From NCBI GenBank assembly GCA_011799875.1, contig CM022302.1:203404086-203468085 (forward strand): a DNA stretch of 64,000 bases, in the 5' to 3' direction. How positions within the stretch are numbered: position 1 is the stretch's first letter; the number at the start of each line of letters is the position of its first letter. Positions 22,966 through 37,000 of this stretch are shown here, one piece after another. Below the pieces are notes generated by a model that saw nothing but the letters and a program-made list of their open reading frames with translations, searched no databases and was not told the DNA's origin. The stretch is from Thinopyrum elongatum. Its lineage: Eukaryota > Streptophyta > Magnoliopsida > Poales > Poaceae. The position numbers and the translations under genes are program-made.

Positions 22966-23329
22966 CAAATATACAACATGGCAATTAATAACAAACATGA
23001 GAGATGGATATATTAGTGGCAAACATAGACCTAGCTATCTAATCACAATAAGGAATATTAATTAGTGGCCTCGACGCTCTACGGTTTGGGGTGGCCTCGA
23101 CAACGCTTCTAGGGTTTGGGGTGGCCTCGACAACGCTCTTTTAACTTGGTAAATTTGGGTGGCCTCGACGCTTCTAGGGTTTGGTGGGCCTCGACGCTTC
23201 TAGGGTTTGGTCGGGCGAGAGGGGGTGATCGACGTCCCCCGTCATGTTTGAAGAGTTACCGGAGTTCTCTCCTGAATGTCCGACGTCCGGACCGCCTCTC
23301 TCATGAATGTTAAACAAGGGATTTAACAA

Positions 23330-23795
23330 ATGGCGCCATTCTGGATGTGCAGAAAATGGTCCATATTTTTCCTGATCTCATCTACCCTTCTATATGTCAC
23401 GTTGTCAGTGTCAAAGGATTCAAGAAAACCATGGCTTCATCATTAGCCGAAGTAACAGGCGCATAATGGTACGAAGCTCTCCAAAATTGTTTTGGAACGG
23501 AGTCCCGGATAGTAATTAGGTTTTTGTACGAAGTTCAGCAAGAGCCTTCGAATATCGCTATTTGGAAGGCCTTTGCGAAATTCGTACCAAAAAGCGAATT
23601 ATTCTCCGGAACTCCGTTCCCAACAACTTTGAAGAGCTTCGTAGCATCTCATACGCCTGTTACTTCCGGCTAATATGAAGCCATGGATTTCTTCAATACT
23701 TTGACAGACAACGTGACATATAGAAAAATATATATATAGATGAGATCAAAAAAATTGGATCAACTTGTGCACATCCATAATGGGGGCATTCTTAA
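23330..23795. repeat. Duplicate of the SNF2 inverted repeat
   Basis: This is the counterpart of 18606-19079 in the error-rich segment, with the same head-to-head arms plus single-base deletions. Counting it as a second locus would be unsafe. Confidence 0.7.
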
Positions 23796-26058
23796 TAAAT
23801 TATATATGTCAAATTCAAACTTTGACATATGATCAAATGTTGCATATGTCAAAATTCAAACTTTGACATATGATCAACTTTGATATATGATCAATGTTGC
23901 ATATGTCAAATTCAAACTTTGACATATGATCAACTTTGATATATGTCCACGCGATATAAAATGATACATAGACTTGTTCGGCGGCGAGAGGGGGTTTATC
24001 GCTCCCCCCTCTGTCGAAGTTACCGGAGTTGTTTCTTCTAGTGGTTGGGGTGGCCTCGAGAGTTTGTCGGGTAGAGGCGGGAGGGGGTAGGAGATCGACA
24101 ACGCTTTTTTTCTAGGGTTGGGTGTGCCTCGGAGTGGTCGCCCGTATATCAGAGGGGGGTGAACATTTTACCTTAGTAACTTAGAAAAAAATGTTATCGG
24201 GGAGGGGGTATATCGACCCCCCCCCCCCCTCATGTCGAAATTATCGGGAGGGGCTATAGACAACGACATACATATAGCCACATACATATAAAAAAATCCT
24301 ATGAACATCCATACATACATATAGCCACATACATATTATAGGCTATGAAAAAAAATTCATCATATAAAAAAAATGTTATCGGGGAGGGGGTATATCGCCA
24401 CCACCCCCCCCCCCCCCTCATGTCGAAGTTATCGGGGAGGGGCTATATCGACAACGACATATACATATAGCCACATACATATAAAAAAAATTCTATGAAC
24501 ATCCATATATCATACATATAGCCACATACATATATATGGCTATGAAAAATGCTATGAAAAAAATTCATCATATAAAAAAATGCTATGAACAAAACAATTA
24601 ATACATATATGAACATCCATACATACATAGCCACATACATAATATATATATATACATTACATATGAACAAAACAATTTTCATCATATAAAAATATCAACA
24701 TATATACATTATATGTGAACTCACCATTTCTCTAAAAAAAATCTCTATGCAAATTTCTCTAAAAAGTTCTCTTCCATCTCATCTCATCTCCACGAAACAT
24801 CTATCTAAAAATACATACATACATATATGAACATCTAAAAACATCTAAAAACATCTAAAAACATGTAACAAAAAAATAGCATATATAAAAAAAAGCACGG
24901 CGGCGGGGGCAGGGCAGGGCGCGGTGCTCACAGAGGGAGACTCGGGCAGGGGCAGGGGGCACGGCGGGCGGCGTCGGGGCGGGCAGGGCGCACGGCGGGC
25001 GGCGGGATCGGGGCGGGCAGGGCGACGCGGCGCGTCCGGGGCGGCAGGGGCGTGGGGAGCGGCGCCGACGTCTGGGCAGAGGCCGTCGGTGGCGGCGGAG
25101 GCGACGGTGAGGTGGAGCAGCCCGACGGCGTCGGCGACGACGCGGTGGAGCAGTCTGACGACGTCGGGGCAGGGCTCGGCGGCGACGGCGACGAGGGAGC
25201 AGCTGGGGGCGTCGGGGCGGAGAAGAAGTGATTTTTGCAAAAACTCCTAAGTGTTTTTCTTATATCCAACGAAGCATTGGTCCCGTTCGTGCAGAACCGG
25301 GCCCATGCCCCCCTTTAGTCCCGGTTGGTGCACCCAACTGGGACCAAAGGTCTCTTTTCAGCAGCCCAAGGGCGGGGAAAGGAGACCTTTGGTCCCGGTT
25401 GGTGACACCAACCGGGACTAAAGGGGGGGCATTGGTCCCGGTTCGTGTCCCGGTTGGTGGCACCAACCGGGACTAAGAGGGGGCATGGTCCCGGTTCGTG
25501 CCACGAACCGGTACCAATGCAACCCTTTCGTCCCGGTTGGTGCCACCAACCGGACCAAAGGCCTTGCCCGCGCCAAAAGTTTAGTCCCACCTCGCTAGTT
25601 GAGAGGGCGCGGAGTGGTTTATAAGCCCCACTGCCGCTGCGCTCTCGAGCTCCTCTCAATGCAGGCTTACGGGCCTAACCTCACACTCCGCTGCCTGTGG
25701 GCCTAGCTGGGCCTTCTGCGGGCCTGAATCCTGGCATGTGGTTAGGTTTCTAGTCGTATTCAGGCCGTGGTGGCCTAGAGGTGGCATTTTTTTTCTATTT
25801 TTTTCCATTTTTTTGTTTTGTTTTTTGCTTTATTTATTTTCTTTTGTTTTTGCTTCATTTTTTAATTCTTTTTGCTTTTAGGTCACAAAAATTATAAACT
25901 TTCTGTTAGTGCCATTAGTTTTCAAATTTGAATAGTTTAAATTGAATTCTTTGAAATTTGTGTGAATCACTAGTTTGTGATTAACTTTACTATAAAAATA
26001 GATTTTGGAGTTATTCTTTTTCCTGCTATTTAATATTACTGTGTTTTATATCATTATA

Positions 26059-26162
26059 TTAAATTTGGTAATTTTTAGGTTATTTTAAATGTCTGTTTTA
26101 ATCAAGAACAGATTTTGTTATTTTAGTTGCTATAAGTTTCTAACAAAAAAATTCTTTTGAAA
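26059..26162. other. Sequence present only in the error-rich segment
   Basis: About 100 AT-rich bases lie between the duplicate of the left contig and the duplicate of the right contig. Under the assembly model this is the only new sequence the long read contributed, that is, the true gap. Confidence 0.6.
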
Positions 26163-26424
26163 ATTCTTTTTGCCATTAATGTTTTGAACAGAAAATACTT
26201 TGATATTTTGGTTGCATAATTTTATATATTTTAGTTTTTAAAAATACTAGAGGTTTATAAAAGCTTTTTAGTTGATTCCTTTTGCTATTAGAGTTTTATA
26301 AAAGCTTTTTAGTTGATTCTTCTGCTATTGAAGAATATTATAGTTTTGTTTTAGTTGATCAAACATAATATTTTAATTGATTATTTTAAGTTCATTTTTT
26401 TGCTATTAATTCATTCTTTTTGCG

Positions 26425-28118
26425 CTAAATGACCCTGAAATTGAAAAGCACTACAAATGAACTCTGAAAAGGTTGAAAGTTGGCATGGTATCATCATTTC
26501 ACCCACATAGCATGTGCTAAAAAGTTGAGAGGGTTCGGCAAAAACTGATGCACTTCCTGTACAAAACGGACAATCTCTTTCGAAGTATCAGGGTTTCTAC
26601 GGAAACTCGTCTGTTACAAAGGGATTTCATTTTTTTGAACTTATTGAACTCAAAATTTTTTGTGTGTTCAAAATGCACCATTCAAAGCCACATCATCAAT
26701 TTTCACCCTTTCTGACTTCATTTGTTATTTTTCATGCATTTACTGATTTTTTTTGCGCTATAGACCCTGAAAGAAAAGCACTACAAATGAACTCTGAAAA
26801 GGTTGAAAGTTGGCATGGTATCATCATTTCACCCACATAGCATGTGCTAAAAAGTTGAGAGGGTTACGGCAAAAACTGGATGCACTTCGTGTACAAAACG
26901 GACAATCTCTTTCGAAGTACAGGGTTTATAGGAAACTCGTCTGTTACAAAGGATTTCTTTTTTTGAACTTATTTGAACTCCAGACTTTTTGTGTGTTTCA
27001 AAATGCACCATTCAAAGCCCATCATCAATTTTCAACCCTTTCTGACTTCTTTTGTTATTTTTCATGCATTTATTGATTTTTTTAGCTATATGACCCTGAA
27101 ATTGAAAAGCACTACAAATGAACTTGAAAGAAAGTTGAAAGTTGGCATGGTATCATCATTTCACCCACATAGCATGTGCTAAAAAGTGAGAGGGTTACGG
27201 CAAAAACTGGATGCACTTCGTGTACAAAACGGACAATCTCTTTCGAAGTATCAGGGTTTCATACGGAAACTCGTCTGTTACAAAGGGATTTCATTTTTTG
27301 AACTTATTTGAACTCCAGACTTTTTGTGTGATCAAAATGCACCATTCAAAGCCACATCATCGATTTTCAACCCTTTCTGACTTCATTTGTTATTTTTCAT
27401 GCATTTACTGATTTTTTTTAGCTATATGACCCTGAAATTGAAAAGCACTACAAATGAACTCTGAAAAGGTTGAAAGTTGGCATGGTATCCATCATTCACC
27501 CACATAGCATGTGCTAAAAAGTGTGAGAGGGTTACGACAAAACTGATGCACTTCGTGTACAAAACGGACAACCTTTTTCGAAGTATCAGGGTTATGCGGA
27601 AACTCATCTGTTACAAAGGGATTTCATTTTTTTGAACTTATTTGAACTCCAGACTTTTTGTGTGTTCAAAATGCACCATTCAAAGCCAATCATCGATTTT
27701 CAACCTTTCTGACTTCATTTGTTATTTTAGCATTTACTGATTTTTTTGCGCTATATGACCTGAAATTGAAAAGCACTACAAATGAACTCTGAAAAGGTTG
27801 AAAGTTGGCATGGTATCATCATTTCACCACCATAGCATGTGCTAAAAAGTTGAGAGGGTTACGGCAAAAATTGGATGCACTTCGTGTTCAAAACGGACAA
27901 CCTTTTTCGAAGTATCAGGGTTTCATGCGGGAAACTCGTCTGTTCAAAAGGGATTTCATTTTTTTGAATTATTTGAACTCCAGACTTTTTGTGTGTTCAA
28001 AATGCACCATTCAAAGCCACATCATCAATTTTCAACCCTTTTGACTTTATTTGTTATTTTTCATTCATTTACTGATTTTTTTAGCTATATGACCCTGAAT
28101 TTGAAAAGCATACAAATG
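26425..28118. repeat. 337-bp tandem satellite, array in error-rich copy
   Basis: Units begin 'gaccctgaaattgaaaagcac' at about 26431, 26761, 27092, 27428, 27757 and 28091 (spacing 329-336). The last is interrupted by the LTR at 28119. Each unit contains 'ggcatggtatcatcatttcaccc' and 'ttcaaaatgcaccattcaaag'. It is an internal CACTA satellite. Confidence 0.9.
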
Positions 28119-31100
28119 TGTAACACCCCATGTATTAAGCTACAGTAATCACCCTTTTGATTATGCCAGTCATCATGATCAATAGTTCTTAATCATCATT
28201 AGTATCTATTCTCTTTTCAAATTCAAATTCAAATGGAAATTCAAACTTAAAGTAAAAAATAAAAGTTGTCCAAACCCAGAAACAAAATGTTCATTAAATG
28301 GCAAATATTCCAAGACAATTCTAAAACATAACCAACATTCACTAATTAATTAACTGCTCAAACAGCAGTAAAATAGCACTATTTCATACCTTTTTTAATT
28401 ATAAAATCCCAAATGAAAACCTTTGGACTCAAAACCATTTTATTGCAGTGACATATAATGCACCATATTTATTTGGGCTAGTCTCAATTTCAAAAAGTTG
28501 TTTGAGTTAAAAACAAAAGACAAAAGGCAAACAAAACAGAAAAGAAAAAGGGAAATAGAAAGAGGAAGAGCACACTGTGCCGGACCGTCAGTGCACAGAG
28601 TCAGCAGCCCAACTAGCCCCCCCTCCCCTACCCCCCTGACGCCGCAGACGCGCTGTCGAACAGCTAGCGTACGCGCACGCCCGAGACCGGCCCCCCTCCC
28701 TCGCTGCACGACAGCGCGTTGCCGCGCTCGCTGTGGATAAAGGGCGAGAGCCCCGTGCGCCCCTGGCCCCCCTGGCCTCCCTCGCTCGCTCCCTCTCGCT
28801 CCTCCCTCCTCCCCATCTCTCCCGAATGCCACATGACGCGCCGCGTCACCACCGCGGCCACCGGTGTCCGAGCTCGACGGATGTGTCTGGGTGGTGCGCC
28901 GCCGACCGCCTCTTCCTCATCGACTGACAGCAAGAACTGAGGTGCACCGGAACTCGCGGATCGAGCCGTCCCGTATACGGCATCTCCGGCGATCACCGTC
29001 GAATTTGCCTTGTCTCTGCGCTACCGTCCACTCGAGGGCCTCCATGAGCCCGCACGGTGAGCATCCTCCCTTCTCTCCCCGTCCGTTGCTCGTTTTTGCT
29101 CATGGAAGCCGTACGCTGCAACGCCGGTGCGGAGCTCTGACTCCGCAGACAAGCTCGCCGCCGTCCCGATAGTCCTGGTCATGGCCAGGCAGGCACTTTG
29201 GCGAGTTCGGAGTAACCTTCTGGTGCCCCCTAGTGTTAGTTAGCGCACCAGTCGACCAAACGCTCGACGCGCTAGACCCCGATTCCGGCCGCCGCCTGAG
29301 TCGTCGTAGCCATCGTTTCGAGCTCCCGGCATGGGCCGACGCCGTAGTTCGATGCGCGGCTCCACCAGCTTTCGAAAGAGCCCAACCGCGTCCCTTTTGG
29401 ACCACCATAGCAGAATCCCGAGCCCTTCCAGGAGGTTGCCGCCGCGGGAGGCTCGCGGAGCAGCTCTGGCGGCTCTGCTGAGCTGGCGTCGTGTGGGACC
29501 CCGCCGTCGTAGTCACTGCCAGTGGGCCTCTGGGCCACTTTGACCCAGTTGACCGTGGTCAACTGCGGTCACTGTTCACACTGGCCGCTGACTTAATTAG
29601 CGTTAAACAAATGATTAGAGTTTTGTTTAATTAGCTACTGACACTGACAGTAGGCCCACCGGTAGATTAATTAGATTAATTAGTTTGTTAGTCGCTGAGT
29701 CAATGACATGTGGCCCCTACCAGTCAGTTTGACCAATCAACTGGTCAGTTGACTGGCTGACATAGAGCTGATGTCGTGCTAACGTCACACAAGCACTGTT
29801 CTGGTAATGTGGTTTTAGTTAATAAAAATAATTCCAGAAATTAATAAAAACTTTAGAAAATCATATCTTTTAATCCGTAACTCCGATGAAAATAATTTTT
29901 ACATAAAAATTGCTCAGAACGACGAGACGAATCCGAACACGCGGTGTTCGTCCGTCACCACATCCCTAACTATCCGAACATGGAACGTTCCCTCCGTCGT
30001 CTGTCTGACAAATGCCGAAACCGGGAAAACATTCCGGATGGATTCCCCCCTCCCGGTGACGTGCAACCATATGTAGGTCACCCCTAGCACCGCGTATTTG
30101 CCATGCTGCGCTTTGTGATGCTTTGATTGCTCTGTTATTGTGCTTCCCTCCGTTACTTCTTTCCGGTAGATTCCGGTACCGACGTAGTCCGAGACTGACG
30201 CAGCTCCGAGATCGACGACACCGTTGACAACCTTGCCCTTGCTGCCGAGCAACCAGGCAGCCCCCCCCCCCCCTTTGATCATCCCGATATCGCCCATTCT
30301 ATTTTCTCATGCTTGCATTGAATTGTTGTTGCTACTGTTTTACCTATTCTGATGCATAGCCTGTTTATTGTAACCTGCTGTTGATATTACCTGCATATCC
30401 TAAACTGCTTAGTATAGGTTAGTAGGTAGAGACCTATCAGTGATCCCACTTATCCCGATTGCCCGCTGGATGATCCGAAAGACCCGTCAACGGGATTGAA
30501 GACCAGCCCCGGCACCGCACATCACCCCCCGGTTGTATGACACTGCATCGTTACCATCGAGTGCCAAGGGTGATACTCGTATAGGACTCCTGATGTTAAC
30601 TCTGTAGAGTAGCTATTGGTCGTGGTCATCGAGGGTGATTCCTCCTTCACCGCTTCCGATAACGACGCGTGTACAACACCTAAGTGTGAACCCAGCGAGG
30701 GTGATCCTCCGAGTTCACTTGAGGATACATCAAGTAGGAATCCAATGAGGATGGATAGGATTCAACTGATTCTGAGGGAAATCACGTCTAAGTGAGAAGG
30801 GTGATAGTCGTCAAAAGTGTTATCGGGGATACGGCCGGGATTTAGATAAGGAGAGCCCTGTGTCTTCAGTCTACTTTTCTTACTTTCCCCCCTCCGCCTC
30901 TACCATTCCTCGTTTCGCCCCGTATCCGCGTTGTCATTGTCGAAGGCGGCGTTTTGCATTGCTATGGTCTTGCCACCTTGCTTTCAGTGTTGTGAATTAT
31001 TTTATGAAGCGGGACATTCTTTCCCCTCCCCTTCCTTTTCCCCCCCCTTCCCCCCCCCTTTCCTGGCTTTCGCCGCGTCGTGTCATTTCTTTTGTGCCAC

Positions 31101-32846
31101 TTGTAATGCAAAGTACTAGAGAATGGTCCGTGTGCGCACCGGTGTGGGCGTTGCTCTGTATCGCCCCTGACATGCTTGTTAGTTTGAGGTATTCCTGGCA
31201 TACTGTTTTTTCGACGCACAGCCCACACCTCTTCCCTTTTTTGGCATAGGTTCCGGTTTTTGCGCCATTACCGTTTTGTGATTTTTTTTCGATGTTTCTT
31301 TCCTTCTTTCCCTAGTGGGCCTTGTATAATTGAGCCAGACATTGCATACTACAGCAGATTCCCTTTTTTCTTTTTCCCTGGTGAAGAAATAGGGTCTATA
31401 CTTGAATCGTTGGTATACAGTACGAAAGAAAGCTTGGTCAGACGGTTTGTCCGTTCTTCCAACTTGCTCCCGGTTTCCGCTCTGGGTTCCCTCGGATCGT
31501 GACTTGTTGGCGTGGTATCCAACATGCTCGCAACGGACCCGGGTGCACCGGGGCGATGGCCAAGACCCCTGAGTGATTAGGATGAGACCGGCGGGGACCT
31601 CTCTGCTGAGGCTATAGGTATAGGGCTGCGGGTGTGTCTTGGTGCCGAGGTCGTGCTTAACCGGAAAAGGGTGTCCAGGCCGGAGCGGAGTTAAGCGAGC
31701 GTGGTCGGGGTGTAAGTGGTTTTGCACCCCTGCAGGGACAGATTACATAACCTATGCCATTAGCCGTGATCCTCTTCGGTATAAGGACACTCGGAGTTTG
31801 GAGTACCGTGACTTTTGATTTACAATGTAGAACGGGATTTACTTGTTCCGATACTATGGCTCTGGGATGGCTTCTCGCATTTCGTGTGAGTATTTTGAGA
31901 AGTTGATTTCTTGTTAGTGTACGAGGGTCTGCATGCATATTGAGTTGGATTTGGGATTTGCTTTCTCGCAGGGTCCCCAGTCGGCACAGTTTGTGATTTG
32001 TTTTTCTGCTTGGTTTCCGATGGTGAGAAACATTAATTGCATTTTTACATAGAATGAATTACTCGGTACTGTTCTACTCTCTTTCTGTCGTTTGTTGCTC
32101 ACAGATCCGTTGAAAGACCTAGTGCGTAGTCTTCGATGTGCATCTATCCGGCCTTTTTCTGTCCCTCTATTCTTGCATTTCTGTAGCTCCAGTTTCACCA
32201 CTCACCAGCCCTTCTCTTGATAACTTTGTTGCCATATTTGTTTTAGTTTGTACGATCATTTGCTGCCTGGAGTACCTCTCGATACTCTACGTGGTTGATT
32301 TTTGGAGTTGTTTTTTCTCCCATATTCAGTTTCGGTTTTAGTCGCGTCCTATTGCACTGACATCCGCGGCTAATGAGATAGCTACCCACTTTGCCGCTTC
32401 TTACGACTCATGTGACTGCACTACCACCAGGTTGTCGCTGTTATTATCTCCTGCCATGCTTGTCTCGAGACCAGGCATGTAGGTTTTCACTGGAGGGTCC
32501 CAAGCAGGAGGGCCTTGTGCCTTGAGATCGTTCAAGGTTTTATTTTGCCCAGTTACCCTTCTAAAGGTCCTTTTTTGGGTCTCTCTTTTAATTTATCTGT
32601 ACTCAGCATATTTGATCGTTACGCTGTTGCAGCTGTATTGCCATCGATGCGATTACTTCCCTCCCGATGCACACTCTGATGGCTTCCCCGGCTTTGTACT
32701 ATAAAGCGTCTGTATGACTTATCATTTTGTGTATGGGTTGTGTTGTGATTCCCGATAGCGTTCCGTTTGAGTCTTTAGTGCTTTTGATGTGCTGACATCT
32801 TGCGTTGCTCTGCTTGTGACACGATTGAGTCCGGGTGGCGTTTATA
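28119..32846. repeat. Error-rich copy of the solo LTR
   Basis: It starts TGTAACACCCC after AAATG, as at 34027, and corresponds to the solo LTR at 34027-38193. The right end is too corrupted to place exactly. Confidence 0.65.
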
Positions 32847-33319
32847 CATACATGAAATTGATAAAGTGACACCGGTTGGATGGTATCACATTTCACCCAC
32901 ATAGCATGTGCTAAAAAGTTGAGGTGTGAGAGGGTACAGAACCATGTGATCGACCACATTACGTTTGTACAAAATATCGCGAGTATCTCTCCTCCGAAGA
33001 TCAGGGTTCATACGTTGAAAAGTTCGCTGTTATGAAGGGAATTTCATTTTTTTTCTTTTTGCCATTAATGTTTTGAACAGAAAATACTTTGATATTTTTG
33101 GTTGCATAAATTTTATATAATTTTAGTTTAAAAAATACTAGAGGTTTATAAAAGCTTTTTAGTTGATTCCTTTTGCTATTAGAGTTTTATAAAAGCTTTT
33201 TAGTTGATTCTTCCTGCTATTGAAGAATATTATAGTTTTGTTTTAGTTGATCATAACATAATATTTTAATTGATTATTTTAAGTTCATTCTTTTTGCTAT
33301 TAATTCATTCTTTTTGCGC

Positions 33320-34026
33320 TAAATGACCCTGAAATTGAAAAGCACTACAAATGAACTCTGAAAAGGTTGAAAGTTGGCATGGTATCATCATTTCACCCAC
33401 ATAGCATGTGCTAAAAAGTTGAGAGGGTTACGGCAAAAACTGGATGCACTTCCTGTACAAAACGGACAATCTCTTTCGAAGTATCAGGGTTTCATACGGA
33501 AACTCGTCTGTTACAAAGGGATTTCATTTTTTTGAACTTATTTGAACTCAAAATTTTTTGTGTGTTCAAAATGCACCATTCAAAGCCACATCATCAATTT
33601 TCAACCCTTTCTGACTTCATTTGTTATTTTTCATGCATTTACTGATTTTTTTGCGCTATATGACCCTGAAATTGAAAAGCACTACAAATGAACTCTGAAA
33701 AGGTTGAAAGTTGGCATGGTATCATCATTTCACCCACATAGCATGTGCTAAAAAGTTGAGAGGGTTACGGCAAAAATTGGATGCACTTCGTGTTCAAAAC
33801 GGACAACCTTTTTCGAAGTATCAGGGTTTCATGCGGAAACTCGTCTGTTACAAAGGGATTTCATTTTTTTGAACTTATTTGAACTCCAGACTTTTTGTGT
33901 GTTCAAAATGCACCATTCAAAGCCACATCATCAATTTTCAACCCTTTCTGACTTTATTTGTTATTTTTCATTCATTTACTGATTTTTTTAGCTATATGAC
34001 CCTGAATTTGAAAAGCACTACAAATG
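33320..34026. repeat. 337-bp tandem satellite, left part
   Basis: Units start at 33325, 33662 and 33999 (period exactly 337). The third is split by the solo LTR and resumes at 38194-38410. Only two full units remain here against five in the error-rich copy. Confidence 0.9.
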
Positions 34027-37000
34027 TGTAACACCCCATGTATTAAGCTACAGTAATCACCCTTTTGATTATGCCATGTCATCATGATCAATAGTTCTTA
34101 ATCATCATTAGTATCATATCTCTTTTCAAATTCAAATTCAAATGGAAATTCAAACTTAAAGTAAAAAATAAAAGTTGTCCAAACCCAGAAACAAAAATGT
34201 TCATTAAATGGCAAATATTCCACAGACAATTCTAAAATCATAACCAACATTCACTAAATTAATTAACTGACTCAAACAGCAGTAAAATAGCACTATTTCA
34301 TACCTTTTTTAATTAAATAAAATCCCAAATGAAAACCTTTGGACTCAAAACCATTTTATTGCAGTGACATATAATGCACCATATTTATTTGGGCTAGTCT
34401 CATATTTCACAAAAGTTGTTTGAGTTAAAAACAAAAGACAAAAGGCAAACAAAACAGAAAAGAAAAGGGAAAATAGAAAAGAGAGAAGAAGCACACTGTG
34501 CCGGACCGTCAGTGCACAGAGTCAGCCCAGCCCAACTAGCCCCCCCTCCCCCTACCCCCTGACGCCGCAGACGCGCTGTCGAACAGCTAGCGTACGCGCA
34601 CGCCCCCGAGCCCGGCCCCCCTCCCTCGCTGCACGACAGCGCGTTGCCGCGCTCGCTGTGGATAAAGGGCAGAGCCCCGTGCGCCCCTGGCCCCCCTGGC
34701 TCTCCCTCGCTCGCTCCCTCTCGCTCTCCCTCGCCTCCCCATCTCTCCCGAATGCCACCACTGACGCGCCAGCGTCACCACCGCGGCCACCGGTGTTCCC
34801 GAGCTCGACGGATGTGTCTGGGTGGTGCGCCGCCGACCGCCTCTTCCTCATCGACTGACAGCAAGAACTGAGGTGCACCGGAACTCGCGGATCGAGCCGT
34901 CCCAGTATACGGCATCTCCGGCGATCACCGTCGAATTTGCCTTGTCTCTGCGCTACCGTCCACTCGAGGGGCCTCCATGAGCCCGCACGGTGAGCATCCT
35001 CCCTTCTCTCCCCGTCCGTTGCTCTGTTTTTGCTCCATGGCAAGCCGTACGCTGCAACGCCGGTGCCGGAGCTCTGACTCCGCAGACAAGCTCGCCGCCG
35101 TCCCGATAGTCCTGGTCATGGCCAGGCAGGCACTTTGGCGAGTTCGGAGTAACCTTCTGGTGCCCCCTAGTGTTAGTTAGCGCACCAGTCGACCGAAACG
35201 CTCGACGCGCTAGACCCCGATTCCGGCCGCCGCCTGAGCTCGTCGTAGCCATCGTTTCCGAGCTCCCCGGCATGGGCCGACGCCGTAGTTCGATGCGCGG
35301 CTCCACCAGCTTTCGAAAGAGCCCAACCGCGTCCCTTTTGGACCACCATAGCAGAATCCCGAGCCCTTCCAGCGAGGTTGCCGCCGCGGGAGGCTCGCCG
35401 GAGCAGCTCTGGCGGCTCTGCTGAGCTGGCGTCGTGTGGGACCCGCCCGTAGTCACTGCCAGTGGGCCTCTGGGCCCACTTTGACCCAGTTGACCGTGGT
35501 CAACTGCGGTCACTGTTCACACTGGCCGCTGACTTAATTAGCGTTAAACAAATGATTAGAGTTTTGTTAATTAGCTACTGACACTGACAGTAGGCCCACC
35601 GGTAGATTAATTAGATTAATTAGTTTGTTAGTCGCTGAGTCAATGACATGTGGCCCCTACCAGTCAGTTTGACCAATCAACTGGTCAGTTGACTGGCTGA
35701 CATAGAGCTGATGTCGTGCTAACGTCACACAAGCACTGTTCTGGTAATGTTGGTTTAGTTAATAAAAATAATTCCAGAAATTAATAAAAACTTTAGAAAA
35801 TCATATCTTTTAATCCGTAACTCCGATGAAAATAATTTTTACATAAAAATTGCTCAGAACGACGAGACGAATCCGAACACGCGGTCCGTTCGTCCGTCAC
35901 ACATCCCTAACTATCCGAACATGGAACCGTTCCCCTCCGGTCGTCTGTCTGACAAATGACCGAAACCGGGAAAACATTCCCGGATGGATTCCCCCTTCCC
36001 CGGTGACGTGCAACCATATGTTAGGTCACCCCTAGCACCGCGTATTTGCCATGCTGCGCTTTGTGATGCTTTGATTGCTCTGTTATTTATTGTGCTTCCC
36101 CTCCGTTACTTCTTTCCGGTAGATTCCGGTACCGACGTAGTCCCCGAGACTGACGCAGCTCCGGAGATCGACGACACCGTTGACAACCTTGCCCTTGCTG
36201 CCGAGCAACCAGGCAAGCCCCCCCCCCCCTTTGATCATCCCGATATCGCCCATTCTATTTTCTCATGCTTGCATTAGAATTGTTGTTGCTACTGTTTTAC
36301 CTATTCTGATGCATAGCCTGTTTATTGTAACCTGCTGTTGATAATTACCTGCATATCCTAAACTGCTTAGTATAGGTTAGGTAGAGACCTATCAGTGATC
36401 CCACTTATCCCGATTGCCCCGCTGGATTATCCGAAGACCCGATCAACGGGATTGAAGACCAGGCCCCGGCACCGCACATCACCCCCTTGGTTGTATGACA
36501 CTGCATCGTTACCATCGAGTGCCAAGGGTGATACCTCGTATAGGACTCCTGATGTTAACTCTGTAGAGTAGCTATTCGGTCGTGGTCATCGAGGGTGATT
36601 CCTCCTTCACCGCTTCCGATAACGACGCCGTCGTACAACACCTCAAGTGTGAACCCAGCGAGGGTGATTCCTCCGAGTTCACCTTGACGGATACATCAAG
36701 TAGGAATCCAATGAGGATGATACCTCGGATTCCCCTGATCTTATGGACACACGGATAATTGGACTTTACACTGTTACTTGGAAGGCGGGTCGACCCTGAG
36801 GGGTACCCGCGTGTATTGTGAAGGCGGGTTGCCTGTATGGTGCCCGAGTGGTGAATACGAGGCATGGCCGGGCATTCTTGGCCCTTGCCGCAAGTCCTCG
36901 AGACGGGGCGACGGGGTTACATCTTTCGTGAGTCTCTGCTCGTTACCGCAAGCCCAAGGTACTAACGGTTTGGATATTTGATTCGAGTGGGCCTCTGTCC

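Larger units (their letters stand above)
21353..26058. repeat. Error-rich second copy of 16611-21352
   Basis: This segment repeats 16611-21352 in the same orientation, from 'catccaccatcacaacagc' to 'attatattaaatttg'. Differences are mainly single-base losses scattered through all sequence types, many in runs (for example gaggaggtg to gaggagtg, cgccgggga to cgccggga, gtccagggtg to gtccaggtg), with few substitutions. Reading frames that are open in the first copy are shattered here. I read it as uncorrected long-read sequence and not as a real duplication (see findings). Confidence 0.85.
26163..33054. repeat. Error-rich second copy of 33055-38373
   Basis: It starts at 'tctttttgccattaatg' and ends at 'ggaatttcattttttt', both matching the ends of 33055-38373. 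It covers AT-rich DNA, the 337-bp satellite and the solo LTR. Up to about 30780 it differs mostly by single-base deletions. From about 30780 to 33050 it is heavily corrupted with many inserted bases, yet anchors such as 'agacccctgagtgattaggat' and 'cacccctgcaggga' keep their order. It has about three more satellite units than the other copy. Confidence 0.8.

Noticed and set aside
21353..26058. A true recent segmental duplication of CACTA gene 2 and the hairpin
   Set aside because: Single-base losses outweigh substitutions even in coding sequence, which is unlike biological divergence. Kept only as an alternative to the assembly explanation.
26425..28118. Regular repeats resembling a CRISPR array
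   Set aside because: Units are 337 bp, contiguous, without unique spacers, in a plant transposon. It is satellite DNA.
28640..29560. Several ORFs in the GC-rich part of the solo LTR (also 34550-35520)
   Set aside because: They lie inside an LTR, differ between the two representations and have no domain signature.
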